Positions 45,558 to 54,299 of a stretch of DNA of 64,000 nucleotides are shown one piece after another. The DNA comes from Microterricola pindariensis (lineage in GTDB: Bacteria > Actinomycetota > Actinomycetes > Actinomycetales > Microbacteriaceae), in assembly GCF_002936985.1 (NCBI RefSeq), contig NZ_MPZN01000014.1:1-64000 (forward strand), written 5' to 3'. The notes beneath the pieces were generated by a model that worked only from the letters and a program-made list of their open reading frames with translations, did no database searches and had not been told where the DNA came from. The number at the start of each line of letters is the position of its first letter. The stretch's first letter is position 1. Both the position numbers and the translations under genes were made by a program.

Positions 45558-47129
45558 TTGACGACTGCCACCGGCCCCACACCCACCACCACGCCGCGCC
45601 GCCGCGCGCGACGCCTCGGGGCGGCACTGGCCGGCGTCCTCGCCGTCACCCTCGCGCTCACCGGCTGCGTCACCGCCTTCCTGCCCGAGCCGCCGCCCGC
45701 CACCTCCACGCCGACCGGCGAGGACGTCGACGCCTCGCTGGCGCCGTTCTACGGCCAGACGGTGCAGTGGAGCAACTGCGGCGGCGGGATGCAGTGCGCC
45801 GACGTCAACGCCCCGCTGGACTGGGCGGAGCCGGCATCCGGAAGCATCAAGCTGGCCATCGTGCGCCAGAACGCGAGCGGTGACAAGATCGGCTCCCTGT
45901 TCGTCAACCCGGGCGGCCCCGGAGCCTCCGGCTTCGACTTCGTGAAGGACTCGGTCAACTACGCCACGGACCAGCGCCTGCAGGAGCGCTTCGACGTGGT
46001 CGGCTTCGACCCGCGCGGCGTCGGCCGCTCCACTGCGGTCACCTGTTACGACGCCGCCGGCATGGACGCCTACCTCTACGACGTGAGCACGACCAAGCGC
46101 GGCACCGACGCCTGGATCGCCGAGATGACCACCTCCGCCCGCGACTTCGGCGAGGCCTGCGCCGACGAGACCGGGCCGCTGCTCGAACACGTCGACACCG
46201 AGAGCGCCGCCCGCGACCTCGACCTGCTGCGCGCCGTGCTCGGCGACAGCGAGCTGTACTACCTGGGCTACTCCTACGGCACCTTCCTCGGCGCCGTCTA
46301 CGCGGAGCTGTTCCCAGGCAAGGTCGGCCGACTGGTTCTCGACGGCGCGCTCGACCCCGCCGCGAGCAACTTCGAGGTGACCAAGGTGCAGGCCGTCGGC
46401 TTCGAGAACGCGCTGCGCGCCTACCTCAAGGACTGCCTGTCGGCCACCTCCTGCCCGTTCGAGGGCACCGTCGACCAGGGCATGGCCACGATCGGCGCGC
46501 TGCTGCAGTCCGTCGACGCCAGCCCGATCCGGGCCGAGGACGGCCGCGAGCTCGGCTCCAACGCCCTCCTCACTGCCATCATCTACCCGCTCTACGACGC
46601 CAACGCGTGGGGCATGCTCAGCGACATGCTCGAGAGCGTCATGCACGGCGACGCCCAGTTGGCGTTCCAGTTCGCCGACGGCTACAACGGCCGCAACCCC
46701 GACGGCAGTTACTCGGACAACTCCACCGAGGCGTTCATGGCCATCAACTGCATGGACTACAGCTACAACGCCGACCCCGCCTCGATGCGCGAGCAGGCCG
46801 CCGAGATCGCCGCGGCGGCGCCGGTCATCGGCGCCTACATGTCCTACGGCGACATCGGCTGCGCCAACTGGCCGTACGCCTTCCAGGGCGAGCGCGGCCC
46901 GATCAACGCCGAGGGCGCCCCGCCGATCCTGGTGATCGGCACGACGAACGACCCCGCCACCCCGTACGTCTGGGCCGAGGCCCTGGCCGACCAGCTCGAC
47001 AGCGGCGTGCTCGTCACCTATCAGGGCGAGGGCCACACCGCCTACAACAAGTCGAACTCCTGCATCGCCAACACCGTCGACGACTACCTCATCGCCGGCA
47101 CGGTGCCCGCGGCCGACCCGCGCTGCTAG
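45558..47129 (+). CDS. Secreted alpha/beta-hydrolase lipoprotein (tripeptidyl aminopeptidase family)
   Basis: A 523-residue exported protein with a lipoprotein signal peptide (lipobox LTGC) after an Arg-rich N-terminus. The hydrolase has NPGGPGASG (oxyanion region), nucleophile Ser in YLGYSYGTFLG, Asp in TTNDPATPY and His in GEGHTAY. It belongs to the SCO7095/Slp-like tripeptidyl aminopeptidases that trim peptides outside the membrane. The start is a TTG at 45558, weak but the only start before the signal peptide. Confidence 0.88.
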   Translation: MTTATGPTPTTTPRRRARRLGAALAGVLAVTLALTGCVTAFLPEPPPATSTPTGEDVDASLAPFYGQTVQWSNCGGGMQCADVNAPLDWAEPASGSIKLAIVRQNASGDKIGSLFVNPGGPGASGFDFVKDSVNYATDQRLQERFDVVGFDPRGVGRSTAVTCYDAAGMDAYLYDVSTTKRGTDAWIAEMTTSARDFGEACADETGPLLEHVDTESAARDLDLLRAVLGDSELYYLGYSYGTFLGAVYAELFPGKVGRLVLDGALDPAASNFEVTKVQAVGFENALRAYLKDCLSATSCPFEGTVDQGMATIGALLQSVDASPIRAEDGRELGSNALLTAIIYPLYDANAWGMLSDMLESVMHGDAQLAFQFADGYNGRNPDGSYSDNSTEAFMAINCMDYSYNADPASMREQAAEIAAAAPVIGAYMSYGDIGCANWPYAFQGERGPINAEGAPPILVIGTTNDPATPYVWAEALADQLDSGVLVTYQGEGHTAYNKSNSCIANTVDDYLIAGTVPAADPRC

Positions 47130-47168
47130 CGGTATCCGCTCGCGCCTAGCGGCATCCGCTCGCGGCTA
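47126..47168. repeat. 20-base direct repeat across two converging stop codons
   Basis: CTAGCGGTATCCGCTCGCGC (47126-47145) is followed by a near copy (47146-47165) and the start of a third (CTAGCG). Each unit begins with CTAG, which supplies TAG stops on both strands: one ends the peptidase, the other the small - strand gene. Confidence 0.75.
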
Positions 47169-47357
47169 GCGCTGCCTGCGCGCGCGCACGACGAACACGA
47201 TCACGAGCGCGACAGCCACGAGGGCAGCCAGCTGAATCAGGGCTGAGAGCGCGTCGACGGGCGCCAGCGCGCCCGGGTTGGTGTCGGCGCACTCGGCCGC
47301 GGGCGCCGCGCAGGAGAGCCGCACGATGAGCTCCTCCCAGCGGCCAGTCGCGTCCAT
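47166..47357 (-). CDS. Small single-helix membrane protein
   Basis: A 63-residue protein of unknown function. The first half is soluble with two cysteines (LSCAAPAAECADTN), then a membrane helix (about 37-57) and an Arg-rich tail (VVRARRQR), giving an outside-in topology. The ATG at 47357 lacks a clear ribosome site. It converges with the peptidase gene. Confidence 0.5.
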   Translation of the reverse strand: MDATGRWEELIVRLSCAAPAAECADTNPGALAPVDALSALIQLAALVAVALVIVFVVRARRQR

Positions 47358-47444
47358 GCATCCAGTCAAGCAGGGCGGCTGCCTGGACACCGGTTCCGTG
47401 CCCCAATCGTGACCGGGCGGCCGGCGCTGCTGTACTGTGTGCCG

Positions 47445-48227
47445 ATGGGCACCGACGGGGAGCCTCAGCCTGCAGAGCCGACCGCGATCACGATCGCAGT
47501 CGTCATCCCGTCGCGCAACGACGCCCAACTTCTCGCCGTCTGCCTGGCCCACCTCGCCGCCCAGACCCGGCCGGCCGATGAAATCATCGTCGTCGACAAC
47601 GCCAGCAGTGACGACACGGCGGCGGTCTGCGCGGCGGCGGGAGTGCGGCGCATCTACTGGGCCGCGCCGGGCGTCGGCGGCGCCTCGGCGGTCGGCTTCG
47701 ACGCGGCGCGCGCCGGCATCCTGGCCCGTCTGGACGCGGACTCGCGGCCCGGCCCGGACTGGCTCGCCCGGGTGGAGGCGGGGCTCGGCGAGGCCGGCGA
47801 CTTCGCGCTCGTCACCGGTCCGGGCGACTTCTACGGCGGAACGGCGCTCGTGCGCTGGGCGGGACGGGTGCTCTACCTGGGCGGCTACTTCCACGTGGTC
47901 GGGCCGATGCTCGGGCACCCGCCGGTGTTCGGCTCGAACTACGCGATGACCGCCGCGGTGTGGGAGCGGATCGGCCCTGCGGTCGCGCGGGACGAGCCCC
48001 GCATCCACGACGACCTCGACGTCTCCTACCTGGTGCGGCCGGACATGTCGGTGCGCGTGGACCCCGCCATGCGGATGCCGGTCTCTGCCCGCCCGTTCGA
48101 GTCGTGGGGGGCTCTCGGGCTGCGGCTCGGCAAGGCGTGGACCACGCTCGCGCACGAGTTCCGCCGGGAGCGCCCGTGGAACCGGCGGCGGGAGCGCAAA
48201 CAGTGGGAGCGCAGCCACCGGCCGTAG
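47445..48227 (+). CDS. Glycosyltransferase family 2
   Basis: A 260-residue soluble GT-A enzyme: IAVVIPSRNDAQLL, DNASSDDT, and the metal-binding DAD in LARLDADSRPGPDW. Such enzymes transfer sugars from nucleotide donors to lipid or wall glycans; donor and acceptor are unknown. ATG 47445 follows TACTGT by six bases, a leaderless arrangement; a GTG at 47409 is less likely. Confidence 0.87.
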   Translation: MGTDGEPQPAEPTAITIAVVIPSRNDAQLLAVCLAHLAAQTRPADEIIVVDNASSDDTAAVCAAAGVRRIYWAAPGVGGASAVGFDAARAGILARLDADSRPGPDWLARVEAGLGEAGDFALVTGPGDFYGGTALVRWAGRVLYLGGYFHVVGPMLGHPPVFGSNYAMTAAVWERIGPAVARDEPRIHDDLDVSYLVRPDMSVRVDPAMRMPVSARPFESWGALGLRLGKAWTTLAHEFRRERPWNRRRERKQWERSHRP

Positions 48228-48287
48228 CGGGGCGGGCGGATGCTCAGACGGGCAGGCGAGTGGGTGCGGGCAAGCCGCCCGGGCCGC

Positions 48288-49184
48288 CTAGCGCTCGGCC
48301 GCGGCGAACAGGCGCAGCAGGTCGCGGCAGAGCTGGTGCGGCGAGGTCTCGCAGGGGCTGTGCCCGGCCGGGTAGACGGCGAGCTCGGCGTCGAGGGAGC
48401 GCGCGAACTCGGCGTGCAGCTCCGTCGGCCAGAGGTCGTGCTCGCCGACGGCCACGAGCTTCGGCAACGGCGCCTCGCGCAGGATCGGGCCGAGGTCGGG
48501 GGTGCGCTTCATCAGCGACACGATGTCGCTCACCGACTGCCGCCGGGTGAGGGCGAAGCGCGCCCGGACGAAGCGCAGTCTGCCGGGCGGCACGGGCACC
48601 AGGTTGCGCCGGATGCCCCAGATCATGAGTGCCGCCCCGATGTTGCCGGTGGCCAGGCCGGTGACCGGCCCGATCCGGCTGACGCCGCGGAAGCTCTGCC
48701 CGGCCAGGGGCGGGCAGCTGAGCAAGGTCAGGCTGGCGAAGCGGGCGGGCTCCCGAGCGTAGGCGAGTCCGGCGACGATGCCGGCGAAGGAATAGCCGAC
48801 GACGTGCGCGGCCCGGCCCACATCCGCGAGCAGGGCGAGCAGGTCGTCGACGAACAGCTCGTAGTCGTAGTGCTCGCGCGGCGGGGAGAGGTGCTCTGGA
48901 CCGGCCGCGGCCGACTCGTACTGCCCGGCGAGGTCGAAGCTCAGCGCGTGATAGCCGGCCGCGGCCAGCACCGGCAGCATCAGCTGGAAGTCCTCCTTCG
49001 AGCCGGTGGCGCCCGGCACCAGGAGCACGGGTGGGGCGTCCGGGTCGCCGCAGGAGATCAGGGCCAGCGAACCGCTCGGGGCCGCGAACGTGCTCGCGCG
49101 CACCCCGTCCGGCAGCCGCGCCCAGTCGATGTCGGGCAGCTGGGCGTCGGCCGCGGCCGCGGGATCCGTCGCCTGCTCGCCCAT
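48288..49184 (-). CDS. Alpha/beta hydrolase
   Basis: A 298-residue soluble hydrolase with the nucleophile elbow GYSFAG, Asp in VGEHDLWP and His in PAGHSPCE. Substrate unknown. GGAGG lies six bases before the ATG at 49184, although the frame is open further upstream. It follows the esterase gene on the same strand by 44 bases, so the two may be co-transcribed. Confidence 0.87.
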   Translation of the reverse strand: MGEQATDPAAAADAQLPDIDWARLPDGVRASTFAAPSGSLALISCGDPDAPPVLLVPGATGSKEDFQLMLPVLAAAGYHALSFDLAGQYESAAAGPEHLSPPREHYDYELFVDDLLALLADVGRAAHVVGYSFAGIVAGLAYAREPARFASLTLLSCPPLAGQSFRGVSRIGPVTGLATGNIGAALMIWGIRRNLVPVPPGRLRFVRARFALTRRQSVSDIVSLMKRTPDLGPILREAPLPKLVAVGEHDLWPTELHAEFARSLDAELAVYPAGHSPCETSPHQLCRDLLRLFAAAER

Positions 49185-49228
49185 CGCCCACCTCCGCATC
49201 GCAGGGCGGCGAGCCCGGAACGCTCTGG

Positions 49229-50239
49229 CTATGCCGCCACCGTCGTTATGAAGGAGCTTAGGCGGCGGTACACCTCCTGCGACTCCGGGTAGCGATAATT
49301 CTGCTGCCAGGTGTGCTCCGTGTTCGGGCTGTCCCAGCCATAGACCAGCGAGTCCACGGGCACCCCGTGCTCTTTCAGCCGGGCAATCAGGTTCATGTTG
49401 GAGGCGTAGAAGAAGTCGCGCTCCGAGGTGGTGATGAACACGGGCGGGCAGCGGGAGTCCAGCCACTCGATGGGCGACATGTAGTGGGCGGCCTCGCGCA
49501 AGCGGTGCCGCTCGGGCGCCGTGCGGCCATCGCCGTGCGGCAGCAGCATCCGGATGAAGTTCAGGCTCATCACGAAGCCCTTGTCGAAGAACACCGAGAA
49601 GTCGACGATGCTGCAGTGCTGCACCAGGCCCCGCAGCTGGGGGAGGCGGAGCGCCGGGTCGAGGGAGTAGTGCTCGGCCAGCTCGGGCTGGAAGGTGGCC
49701 GCGGTCATCAGGGCCGCGATCTGTCCGCCGGCCGAATCCCCGCCCAGCACGCAGCGCTGCCCGTCGCCGTTGAAGTCGCCGATGGTGGAGTTCACCCAGG
49801 CCAGCGCTGCGTTGGCATCCTCCAGCACATGGCCGAGGTGGAAGTGCGGCGCCATCCGGTAGTTGACGTTCACCACGACCACCCCGTCGGCCGCCTGGGT
49901 GGCGCAGTACTTCGTGAGCGACGCCTTGTCTCCCGACGTCCAGCCGCCGCCGTGGAAGTACACGTAGACGGGCAGCGGGCTCACCGGGCCGCCGGTGTTC
50001 GCCGGCGCCATGACGTCGAGCCGGTGCGAGCGGATGCCGTCGCCGACGAAGTCGATGTCGAACCAGTAGCTGACGCCGCTGACCGGTTCGACGTTGAATC
50101 GGCGCCGCTCGCCCGGGCTGACGGCGCGCATCAGCAGCCGCCACGCCCAGACGGGCACGCGTCGCAGCGCTCCCCGGGCGCGACGCCCCGCGGCCGCGCT
50201 GGCCGAGGGCTCGGCCTGTCCCTGCACCTTCACGCCCAC
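49229..50239 (-). CDS. Alpha/beta hydrolase fold esterase (HSL-like)
   Basis: A 336-residue esterase or lipase of the hormone-sensitive-lipase family: oxyanion motif HGGGW, nucleophile GDSAGG, acid in TTSERDFF and His in NTEHTWQ. Substrate unknown. The start at 50239 is a GTG; a TACCGT box just upstream could give a slightly shorter leaderless product from GTG 50233. Confidence 0.87.
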   Translation of the reverse strand: MGVKVQGQAEPSASAAAGRRARGALRRVPVWAWRLLMRAVSPGERRRFNVEPVSGVSYWFDIDFVGDGIRSHRLDVMAPANTGGPVSPLPVYVYFHGGGWTSGDKASLTKYCATQAADGVVVVNVNYRMAPHFHLGHVLEDANAALAWVNSTIGDFNGDGQRCVLGGDSAGGQIAALMTAATFQPELAEHYSLDPALRLPQLRGLVQHCSIVDFSVFFDKGFVMSLNFIRMLLPHGDGRTAPERHRLREAAHYMSPIEWLDSRCPPVFITTSERDFFYASNMNLIARLKEHGVPVDSLVYGWDSPNTEHTWQQNYRYPESQEVYRRLSSFITTVAA

Positions 50240-50295
50240 ACGGTACGCCGGGGCGCTGGGAGCGCGCTCACCGCTAGCTGGGCATGGCCGAGTGC

Positions 50296-50496
50296 CTAGT
50301 CGGCGGGCACCGGGTGGCCGTAGTCGAAGGAGTCGTCCGCGTCCTCCGTGCTGCCGATGAGCTGGTAGGTGAATCCCGCATGCGTCAGCTCTTCATGGGG
50401 AGTGTCGCCGGGAAGGTAGTGCACGCGGATGTCATACCCCACGGCCCCGAGCTCGTCGCCGTAGAGGATCGCGGTGTAGCCGTCGTCGCTGGTCAT
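50296..50496 (-). CDS. Small hypothetical protein
   Basis: A 66-residue acidic protein (MTSDDGYTAILYGDELGAVG) with no recognised domain, signal or membrane helix. It lies just after a tRNA terminator and before the esterase gene on the same strand. Confidence 0.6.
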   Translation of the reverse strand: MTSDDGYTAILYGDELGAVGYDIRVHYLPGDTPHEELTHAGFTYQLIGSTEDADDSFDYGHPVPAD

Positions 50497-50553
50497 GGCC
50501 AGAGTCTACGAGCCGGCGCCCGATCCCGGCAGGGGCCAGCGGCGGCGGGCGCG

Positions 50554-50589
50554 AAAAAGGCCAGCCGGGAAAACCCGGCTGGCCTTTTT
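50554..50589 (-). terminator. Terminator of tRNA-Thr
   Basis: AAAAAGGCCAGCCGGG pairs perfectly with CCCGGCTGGCCTTTTT around four bases; on the - strand it ends in T5 just downstream of the tRNA. Confidence 0.93.
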
Positions 50590-50596
50590 ATATCTG

Positions 50597-50669
50597 GGCC
50601 GCCTGTGGGAATCGAACCCACGACCTTCTCATTACGAGTGAGACGCTCTGCCGACTGAGCTAAGGCGGC
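50597..50669 (-). tRNA. tRNA-Thr (CGT)
   Basis: A cloverleaf on the - strand: acceptor GCCGCCT/AGGCGGC, D arm with AGTCGGCAGA, anticodon stem TCTCA/TGAGA, loop CTCGTAA with anticodon CGT, and T loop TTCGATT. CCA does not appear to be encoded in the proper place. Confidence 0.95.
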
Positions 50670-50816
50670 GTGGCAACCGCACGATTTCTCGTGTGAATGG
50701 CACAGCAATAAAGCTTAGCTGACGTTTTGGGTGTTCGTGTACACGCCCCGGGTCGGCGACGGCTCTGCGCCAGTCGCGGCCCTCGTCGAGATCGTCGTCG
50801 GGACTATGCTGGGCGC

Positions 50817-51809
50817 GTGAACACAACGACGACATCACTGCGCTGGGGAATACTCGCTACCGGTGGCATCGCGCACGCGGTGACCTCCGACTTGGTTGCG
50901 AACGGGATTACGGTGCAGGCCGTCGGTTCGCGGCGTGCAGAGAGCGCGGCGCAGTTCGCCGCCGAGTTCGGCATCCCGAACGTGCACGCCAGCTACGAGG
51001 ATCTCGTCGCCGACCCGGACGTCGACGTCATCTACATCGCGACGCCGCACCCGTTCCACGCCGAGCACGCCACCATGGCGCTGAACGCCGGCAAGCACGT
51101 GCTCGTCGAGAAGCCGTTCGCCCTGAACGCCGAGGAGGCCCGAGAGGTCGTGGCCCTGGCCGAGGCGCAGGGCCTCGTCGTGCTCGAGGCCATGTGGACG
51201 CGCTTCCTGCCGCACATGCAGCGGATCCGCGAGATCCTCGACGCAGGCACGATCGGGGAGGTGCGCACGCTCATCGCCGACCACACCCAGAAGCTCTCCG
51301 ACGACCCCGCCCACCGTCTGAACGCCCTCGAGCTCGGCGGCGGCGCGCTGCTGGACCTCGGCATCTACCCGATCTCCTTCGCCTCCTCCCTGTTCGGCCA
51401 GCCGGAGAGCATCCAGGCCACCGCCAGCTTCCGGTCGACCGGCGCCGACGCGCAGGTCGCCACCACCTTCCGCTACGCCTCCGGGGCGATCGCCACCACG
51501 CTCTCCGCGAGCGACGTGCAGGGCCCAAACCGCGCCAGCGTCATCGGCACCAAGGGCCGCATCGATATCGACGGGGTCTGGTACACCCAGACCGGCTTCC
51601 AAGTGCTGGATGCCGCAGGCGCCGTGATCGAGGAGTACACAACCGAGCAGAATGGCGGCGGCAAGCACTACCAGGCCGTCGCGCTCGAGGAGCTCGTGGC
51701 CCGCGGCGAGCTGAACGACCCGCGCCTGCCGCTGTCGGAGATCGTGCAGATCATGGAGACCCTCGACGCCGTGCGTGCCGAGATCGGCCTCGTCTACCCG
51801 GGCGAGTAG
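50817..51809 (+). CDS. Gfo/Idh/MocA family oxidoreductase
   Basis: A 330-residue NAD(P)-dependent dehydrogenase with an N-terminal Rossmann fold (RWGILATGGIAHAVTSDL), the family motif VEKPFALN and a C-terminal alpha/beta domain (GGGALLDLGIYPISFA). It acts on sugars, inositols or dihydrodiols; the substrate is not clear. GTG 50817 lies six bases after TATGCT (50805-50810), a leaderless start. Confidence 0.9.
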   Translation: MNTTTTSLRWGILATGGIAHAVTSDLVANGITVQAVGSRRAESAAQFAAEFGIPNVHASYEDLVADPDVDVIYIATPHPFHAEHATMALNAGKHVLVEKPFALNAEEAREVVALAEAQGLVVLEAMWTRFLPHMQRIREILDAGTIGEVRTLIADHTQKLSDDPAHRLNALELGGGALLDLGIYPISFASSLFGQPESIQATASFRSTGADAQVATTFRYASGAIATTLSASDVQGPNRASVIGTKGRIDIDGVWYTQTGFQVLDAAGAVIEEYTTEQNGGGKHYQAVALEELVARGELNDPRLPLSEIVQIMETLDAVRAEIGLVYPGE

Positions 51810-51885
51810 GCGGGGGCGCGGCCGCCCGCTGGCGGGGAGCGAGCGCGCCCACGGGGCGCTCAGGCTGGCGGCCTAAAATAGCGGG

Positions 51886-53367
51886 ATGCCAGATTCCGAC
51901 CTGCCCCGCCCTGCACCGACTCCCGCCCAGGGCAGCGGTGCCACGCGCGAGCACGGCGGCTTCCTCGGCACCCTGCGCAAGCACCCGCGCGCCACACTGA
52001 TCACGGCCGGCGCGCTGGCGCTCGTGCTGTTCGGCGGCATCGCCGTCGCGGCCGGCAGCGCGTTCGGCGCCCCGGCGACGGCATCCGTCGCACTGGCGAC
52101 CCCGAGCAACACCCCGACGCCCACCCCCACGCAAACGGCCCGGCCGGCGCCGGCCGCGGCACCGGCCGCGAGCATCGTGCGCCTGTGCTCGGTGGCCGAT
52201 CTCGCCAGCGACCCCCGGCTCGGCAGCTTTCAGGCACAGGTGCGCAACGCCGCCACCGGCGAGGTGCTCTACGACCGCGGTGGCGACACCGCCTCCCGCG
52301 CAGCCAGCGTCATGAAGGTGCTCACCTCGGCCGCGGCGCTCGACGTCCTCGGCCCCGACTACCGGGCGACGACCACCGTCGTCGCGGGTGCTGAGCCCGG
52401 CTCCGTCGTGCTCGTCGGCGGCGGCGACATCACGCTCAGCCGCACCCCGAGCGGTGATGAGTCCGCCTACGCCGGCGCCGCGCACCTCGACGAGCTCGCC
52501 GCGCAGGTGCGCGCCGCCTGGGACGCCAACCCGGCCAACCCGCCGTTGACGAAGCTGGTGCTGGACTCCTCGCTGTTCGGCGGCGCCGAGTGGCAGCCCA
52601 GCTGGGACAGCAAGGAACTCTGGGACGGCTACATGCCGCCGATCACCGCGCTGCAGGTCGACGGCGACCGCGACAACGCCTACAGCAACACCTCCAGCCG
52701 CAGCGAGGACCCGATCGGGCGCGCCGGCGAGGCCTTCGCCGATGAGCTCGGCGGCGTCAGCGTCGAGCGCGGCACCGCCCCGGCCGGCGCAGCCGTGCTC
52801 GGCTCCGTGCAGTCGCAGCCGGTCTCGACGTTGATCCAGCAGACGCTGATCGTCTCGGACAACGCGATCGCCGAGATGCTCGCCCGCCTGGTTGCCGTGG
52901 AATCCGGCGCAGGCAACAGCTTCGAGGCGATCCAGGCCGGAACGCTCGCCGGCCTCGCCGGCTACGGCATCGACACCACCGGCATCGTGGCCGTCGACGG
53001 CTCCGGGCTGAGCGACGACAACGCCATCCCGCCGAGCTACCTCACCCAGCTGTTCATGAAGATCAACGCCCGCGAGGGCAACCTCGGCGTGATCTTCGAC
53101 GGCCTGCCCGTCGCCGGGCAGAGCGGCTCGCTCTCCTACAGCGACCGGTTCGGCGGGGACAGCGCGATCGCCGACGGTTCCGTGTTCGCCAAGACCGGCT
53201 GGATCGACACCGGGTACACGCTCGCCGGCGTCATCCACGCCGCCGACGGCACCCCGCTCACCTTCGCCATCTACGCGCTGGACGACGTCGACGACAGCGC
53301 CAAGACGGCGATCGACGCGCTCACCGCCGGCTTCTACAGCTGCGGAAATACCCTCTCCAACCTGTAG
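51886..53367 (+). CDS. dacB: D-alanyl-D-alanine carboxypeptidase (PBP4 / S13 family)
   Basis: A 493-residue exported low-molecular-weight PBP. After a cytoplasmic tail and one helix (about 38-60) comes a Thr/Pro/Ala linker, then the penicillin-binding fold with Ser141-X-X-Lys144 (ASVMKVL), SDN and KTG motifs, and the family insertion between them. It trims D-Ala from or cleaves peptidoglycan. TAAAAT at 51874-51879, six bases, ATG: leaderless. Confidence 0.93.
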   Translation: MPDSDLPRPAPTPAQGSGATREHGGFLGTLRKHPRATLITAGALALVLFGGIAVAAGSAFGAPATASVALATPSNTPTPTPTQTARPAPAAAPAASIVRLCSVADLASDPRLGSFQAQVRNAATGEVLYDRGGDTASRAASVMKVLTSAAALDVLGPDYRATTTVVAGAEPGSVVLVGGGDITLSRTPSGDESAYAGAAHLDELAAQVRAAWDANPANPPLTKLVLDSSLFGGAEWQPSWDSKELWDGYMPPITALQVDGDRDNAYSNTSSRSEDPIGRAGEAFADELGGVSVERGTAPAGAAVLGSVQSQPVSTLIQQTLIVSDNAIAEMLARLVAVESGAGNSFEAIQAGTLAGLAGYGIDTTGIVAVDGSGLSDDNAIPPSYLTQLFMKINAREGNLGVIFDGLPVAGQSGSLSYSDRFGGDSAIADGSVFAKTGWIDTGYTLAGVIHAADGTPLTFAIYALDDVDDSAKTAIDALTAGFYSCGNTLSNL

Positions 53368-53406
53368 TCCCGGCCGATTCACCCGTTCGACGGGGATAAT
53401 GGGGGC

Positions 53407-53991
53407 ATGACTCGGGCGCTTTTCATCGTTGACGTGCAGAACGACTTCACCGAGGGCGGTGCGCTCGGAGTGGTCGGAGGCGCGGACGTCGCAGCAGGCA
53501 TCAGTGCCCTGCTCGCCGCACACGCGGGCGATTACGGCGCGATCTTCGCCTCGCGGGACTGGCATGACGAGGGCAACGACAACGGCGGGCACTTCGCCAC
53601 GGATGCCGCCCCGGACTTCGTCGACAGCTGGCCGGTGCACTGCGTCGCCGGCACGGCCGGGGCCGAATACCACCCGGCGTTCGACACGGCCGCCGTCACG
53701 TTCCACATCCGCAAGGGCCAGGGGAAGCCCGCCTACTCGATCTTCGAGGGCACCGGCGAGAACGGCGAGACCGTCAGCGAGTTGCTCACCGAGCGCGGCG
53801 TGACCGAGATCGACATCGTCGGCATCGCCACCGACTACTGCGTGCGCGCCAGCGCCTTGGACGCACTCGAGCACGGCCAGCACGTGCGCGTGCTGCAGGA
53901 CCTCGTCGCCGGCGTGGCTGCCGCGAGCTCCGTGGCCGCCTTGGCCGAACTGGGCCATGCCGGGGCCGAGATCATCGACTCCGCCCCGTAG
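53407..53991 (+). CDS. pncA: Nicotinamidase (isochorismatase family)
   Basis: Hydrolyses nicotinamide to nicotinate in NAD recycling. The 194-residue protein has the catalytic triad Asp9, Lys103 and Cys145 (FIVDVQNDF; HIRKGQG; ATDYCVRAS), with metal ligands Asp51 and His53 (SRDWHDEG) and WPVHC. Length and motifs match PncA well. GATAAT at 53395-53400 lies six bases before the ATG, a leaderless start. Confidence 0.93.
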   Translation: MTRALFIVDVQNDFTEGGALGVVGGADVAAGISALLAAHAGDYGAIFASRDWHDEGNDNGGHFATDAAPDFVDSWPVHCVAGTAGAEYHPAFDTAAVTFHIRKGQGKPAYSIFEGTGENGETVSELLTERGVTEIDIVGIATDYCVRASALDALEHGQHVRVLQDLVAGVAAASSVAALAELGHAGAEIIDSAP

Positions 53992-54253
53992 CCGCTGGCG
54001 TGTTTCCCCACGTTGGCTCGAGGGAGCGCCAGCGACCGAAGCCAACACCGCCGTGCAGATCCCGCCGGCCGAGTAGGCCCGCCAGGGCCGTGTCGAGAAT
54101 CGGTTTCTCGCGGGGCGCTGTGTCTCGTGCGGGGTCTCGATACGCTCGTTCCTCGCTACTCGACCAGCGGGGGTTTCGCGAGGCTCACGGGGCGGGGGTT
54201 TCGGCGGGCTCAAGGGGCGGGCGGATGCCGGCTGCCGCAGCGCCCCGAACGAC
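53992..54253. repeat. Intergenic REP-like repeat region
   Basis: No gene is visible. CGAGAA-TCGGT-TTCTCG forms a hairpin at 54094-54110. A 38-base block at 54133-54170 begins GGTCTCGATACGCTCG and ends CGCTACTCGACCAGCGG; from memory this is a dispersed intergenic repeat in many actinobacteria. A 25-base unit GGGGGTTTCG... is repeated in tandem with changes at 54169-54193 and 54194-54218. Confidence 0.65.
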
Positions 54254-54285
54254 GTCAGGCCCGGCCGAGAACGGCCGGGCCTGAC
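54254..54285. terminator. Convergent hairpin between pncA side and hpaD
   Basis: GTCAGGCCCGGCC (54254-54266) is inverted exactly at 54273-54285, just downstream of hpaD. There is no U tract, but stem strength and position fit a terminator. Confidence 0.75.
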
Positions 54286-54299
54286 GCGGGTGCAGCGGT

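Noticed and set aside
45558-45700. Start of the lipoprotein peptidase at an ATG or GTG
   Set aside because: No such codon lies in frame before the signal peptide; TTG 45558 is the only suitable start.
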